A stretch of 56,027 nucleotides of DNA, taken from contig JAQWLN010000016.1 of assembly GCA_029247265.1 (NCBI GenBank), forward strand, positions 1 through 56,027, in the 5' to 3' direction. A program made the translations under genes and the position numbers. The number at the start of each line of letters is the position of its first letter. Within the stretch, counting starts at the first letter, position 1. The stretch comes from Fuerstiella sp. GTDB lineage: Bacteria > Planctomycetota > Planctomycetia > Planctomycetales > Planctomycetaceae. The notes beneath the pieces are model-generated. The model was given only the letters and a program-made list of their open reading frames with translations. It searched no databases and was not told the origin of the DNA. Of the stretch, positions 54,030-56,027 are shown piece by piece.

Positions 54030-54620
54030 ATGCGACGAAATCCTCTTGCGTTGGTTCTGACACTTGTGATCGCAACGTTAGTCTGTGTTGGCAGCAATTC
54101 GGTTTTTGCAGCAGATGAATATGACTACGACCTAGTGCATTCTTCAGTCGGCTTCAAAGCCCGTCATCTGGGCATCAGCTGGATTCACGGCCGATTCAAC
54201 GACGTGAGTGGGAAATTCTCGATCGATCGCGAACAGCCTTCAAAATCAACGTTCAAGCTGACGATCAAGGCGGACAGCGTCGATACGGCCAACAAAGCTC
54301 GCGACGAACACCTGCGGCAACCGGACTACTTCGACACGAAACAGTTTCCCACGATTGAATTCAAGAGCACCAGCACCAAAGCCATCAAGGGCGGGTACGA
54401 AGTCACGGGCGACTTCACGATGCACGGCACAACAAAAAAGGTGACGATTGTGCTGACAGGGGGCAAGGAGCACGACTTCAAGGGAACCAAACGTGTTGCC
54501 TTCTCCACAGAACTTGCCCTGAAACGAAGTGATTACGGCTTCGACAAAAGAGCGATCGGGCCAAGCGCAATCGGGGATAAGGCTCTGATTTTCATCGACT
54601 GCGAAGGCGTGCGAAAATAG
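54030..54620 (+). CDS. YceI-family periplasmic protein
   Basis: 196 residues with a signal peptide (about 1-27, SVFAADEY). The lipocalin-like YceI barrel is visible: VHSSVGFKARHLGISWIHGRF, FPTIEFKSTS, and DFTMHGTTKKV near 130. YceI proteins bind polyisoprenoids (polyprenyl lipids) in the periplasm. It shares a strand with the membrane protein 3 nt downstream, likely one operon. Confidence 0.94.
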   Translation: MRRNPLALVLTLVIATLVCVGSNSVFAADEYDYDLVHSSVGFKARHLGISWIHGRFNDVSGKFSIDREQPSKSTFKLTIKADSVDTANKARDEHLRQPDYFDTKQFPTIEFKSTSTKAIKGGYEVTGDFTMHGTTKKVTIVLTGGKEHDFKGTKRVAFSTELALKRSDYGFDKRAIGPSAIGDKALIFIDCEGVRK

Positions 54621-54623
54621 CTG

Positions 54624-55574
54624 ATGCCCGATCCGTGGTTATACCTGAAGGCGATGGTGTCGGCTGCCAGCGTCAGCGCCCTGTGCGTTCTGGCGTTGGT
54701 GACCGCGCGACGGAAGGCAGTCAGCAGCTGGCAGAATTCAGCATGTGTTGGGGGGATTGGTCTCGGCCTCGCAGTCGGCTACTGCATGTTGTCACTGCAG
54801 CCGTGCTGGCCACCCACAAACGCGCTCGATCGGCTTTTGACGATCGTTCTTCCAGTGGCCCTGGGCATCGAACTGATTGCGGGATTCCCGTGCGTCCCAG
54901 CATGGTGCGCATGGTTTCTGAGAATTGGCCTGGCCGCGACGATGCCACGCATTCTGCTGCACGGTTCCGTTTACCTGACCGGGGCTGACAACGACTGGCC
55001 TTCGTGGCGGGCCAATACGGCGATGGCCGTGTGCGCCACATTGTTGATGAGCGTTTGGGCATTGCTGGCCCGGTTGATTCGACGCTCGCCAGGTGTTTCG
55101 GTCTCGTTTTCCCTGTGTCTGACGATTCAATGCGCCGGACTGACGGTGATGATGGCTGGGTACATCAAGGGTGGTGCTGCTGCTCTGCCGATTGTTGCCG
55201 CACTGATGGCAACGACTTTTGCAACTACAATGATCACGAAATGCCGTGTCGTGACAAATGACTGTGTCCAGGCGATCCCCGGAATTGGAGCGGTAGGCTT
55301 GTTCGGGTTGTTGTTCATCGGGCATTTCTTTGGTCGGCTTTCGACGGGTACCGCGCTGACAATTCTGCTGGCACCGTTGGCATGCTGGGTGACCGAAGTG
55401 CCATTGTTCCGGCACAGAAATCCATGGTTGCTGGGGTTGCTTCGCCTGGTGCTGGTGGCTATTCCGCTGGCAGTCGTGCTGGGACTTGCAAAGCGTGATT
55501 TTGACCGGGACATGGGGCCGTTGCTGAGGACGGACACACGTCCACCGGTGATGATCGCCATCGTGGCTGAATAA
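54624..55574 (+). CDS. integral membrane protein of unknown function
   Basis: 316 residues with about eight TM helices (for example about 12-28, 42-60, 70-90, 130-150, 160-180, 185-205, 218-240, 270-290). The start ATG is 3 nt after the YceI stop, implying coupling. No transporter signature recognised. It may act with the YceI protein in lipid or isoprenoid handling, which is inference from position only. Confidence 0.72.
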   Translation: MPDPWLYLKAMVSAASVSALCVLALVTARRKAVSSWQNSACVGGIGLGLAVGYCMLSLQPCWPPTNALDRLLTIVLPVALGIELIAGFPCVPAWCAWFLRIGLAATMPRILLHGSVYLTGADNDWPSWRANTAMAVCATLLMSVWALLARLIRRSPGVSVSFSLCLTIQCAGLTVMMAGYIKGGAAALPIVAALMATTFATTMITKCRVVTNDCVQAIPGIGAVGLFGLLFIGHFFGRLSTGTALTILLAPLACWVTEVPLFRHRNPWLLGLLRLVLVAIPLAVVLGLAKRDFDRDMGPLLRTDTRPPVMIAIVAE

Positions 55575-55760
55575 TGAAGCGCTGCTATAACGACAATGGC
55601 AGCAGTCTTTACCACAGCCGGGGAATGCATGGGCACGTATTGACGATGGCAAATTCGAACCTCAGTTCAATATCGCGGCTTGTGGCCGCGGCGAACGCTG
55701 CTTCACTTAAGACAGTCGCTATGCCACGAACCCCACGACCACATCTCTTCGCCAACTGCT

Positions 55761-56027
55761 CTACAGCAGCCCGTTTCCCCACGGGCCGGTGATTGCGAAT
55801 GTGATGCCAGGAGTTTGAATGTTAACGAACAGCCATTTGCCATCTGACGAAAATGTCGAACCCGCATATTCCTGATCACGGAAGTCGCCCTCGATGCCGT
55901 TGTGTTCGCCGTGTAGCACAACATTATTTTCGGCAAACGTAAATAGCTGCCCTTCTGGTGTCAGTCCGTGAATGCGTTGAGGCAACACATCTCCGTCTTC
56001 GCACAGCACGACTCCACCACGGGGACT
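55761..56027 (-). CDS. PhoX/DUF839-family phosphatase-like protein, C-terminal part (gene runs off the window)
   Basis: About 88 C-terminal residues; the 5' part lies beyond base 56027. SPRGGVVLCEDGD at the window edge, the YAGSTFSSDGKWLFVNIQTPG block and the FAITGPW end match the terminal beta-propeller blade of PhoX/DUF839 proteins, calcium-dependent alkaline phosphatases or relatives usually exported by Tat. Activity cannot be judged from this fragment. Confidence 0.88.
   Translation of the reverse strand, partial: SPRGGVVLCEDGDVLPQRIHGLTPEGQLFTFAENNVVLHGEHNGIEGDFRDQEYAGSTFSSDGKWLFVNIQTPGITFAITGPWGNGLL

Noticed and set aside
1..56027. tRNA, rRNA or CRISPR content
   Set aside because: I scanned for T-loop GTTCGAAnC-like sequences with acceptor stems and for spaced direct repeats, and found none that hold up by eye; a tRNAscan/Infernal run would be decisive.

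Overview
The window reads as a chromosome segment of a planctomycete (phylum Planctomycetota, Planctomycetales-like). The main evidence is the DUF1592-type two-haem cytochrome protein paired with a Tat-exported DUF1552 protein, three exported sulfatases, a CehA/McbA-type metallohydrolase, a DUF1573 protein, and many lone genes on alternating strands. No rRNA, tRNA, CRISPR array, phage or plasmid genes, or transposases were seen. Genus cannot be told from the sequence alone.

Layout. 0-5 kb: an aldehyde dehydrogenase (-) diverges from an exported sulfatase and a secreted planctomycete protein (+). 5-10 kb: an ABC exporter whose permease is fused to a CPBP protease runs tail-to-tail into, and overlaps, a DASS-type anion transporter. 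The transporter is followed by a PAP-phosphatase-like enzyme and a small zinc-ribbon membrane protein. 12-15 kb: a secreted PHP-type metallohydrolase and a short CbiX chelatase. 15-24 kb, all minus strand: YaiI, a secreted unknown, an esterase, a neutral ceramidase, and a YtrA-like GntR regulator/ABC ATPase/large permease unit in which the ATPase is frameshifted. 24-32 kb: a LuxR-type regulator, pgk, a small unknown, a TolC-family lipoprotein, a frameshifted DAACS symporter and a Bax-inhibitor-1 protein with a textbook terminator. 32-40 kb: a DEAD-box helicase, a frameshifted alkyltransferase-like gene, a three-gene ExbB/ExbD-like motor unit, two pseudouridine synthases (TruD and RluA type), DUF1573 and an SDR. 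40-48 kb: a second sulfatase, an FG-GAP protein, EVE, a methyltransferase, a lone M41 peptidase, an unknown and PilZ. 48-56 kb: a third sulfatase with a damaged activation motif, the DUF1592/DUF1552 pair, YceI, a membrane protein, and the end of a PhoX/DUF839 protein running off the right edge.

The most notable structures are not single genes. An 81-bp perfect repeat lies in inverted orientation at 1-81 and 15055-15135, each copy directly 3' of an unrelated gene and in the same orientation to that gene. Shorter palindromic repeats also recur between genes. Three genes within about 10.5 kb (23.6, 30.8 and 34.0 kb) are each broken by a frameshift; two fit a lost G in the same GGGCAC context, and the third fits an 11-bp slippage deletion between GCAGGTTT repeats. 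These could be assembly errors or real decay.

Functionally the region mixes polysaccharide and lipid hydrolysis (sulfatases, esterase, ceramidase, CehA-like protein), membrane transport, RNA modification and central metabolism (pgk). No contiguous, clearly new defence or biosynthetic system was found. The best candidate for an undescribed unit is the ExbB/ExbD-like trio at 34521-36583.
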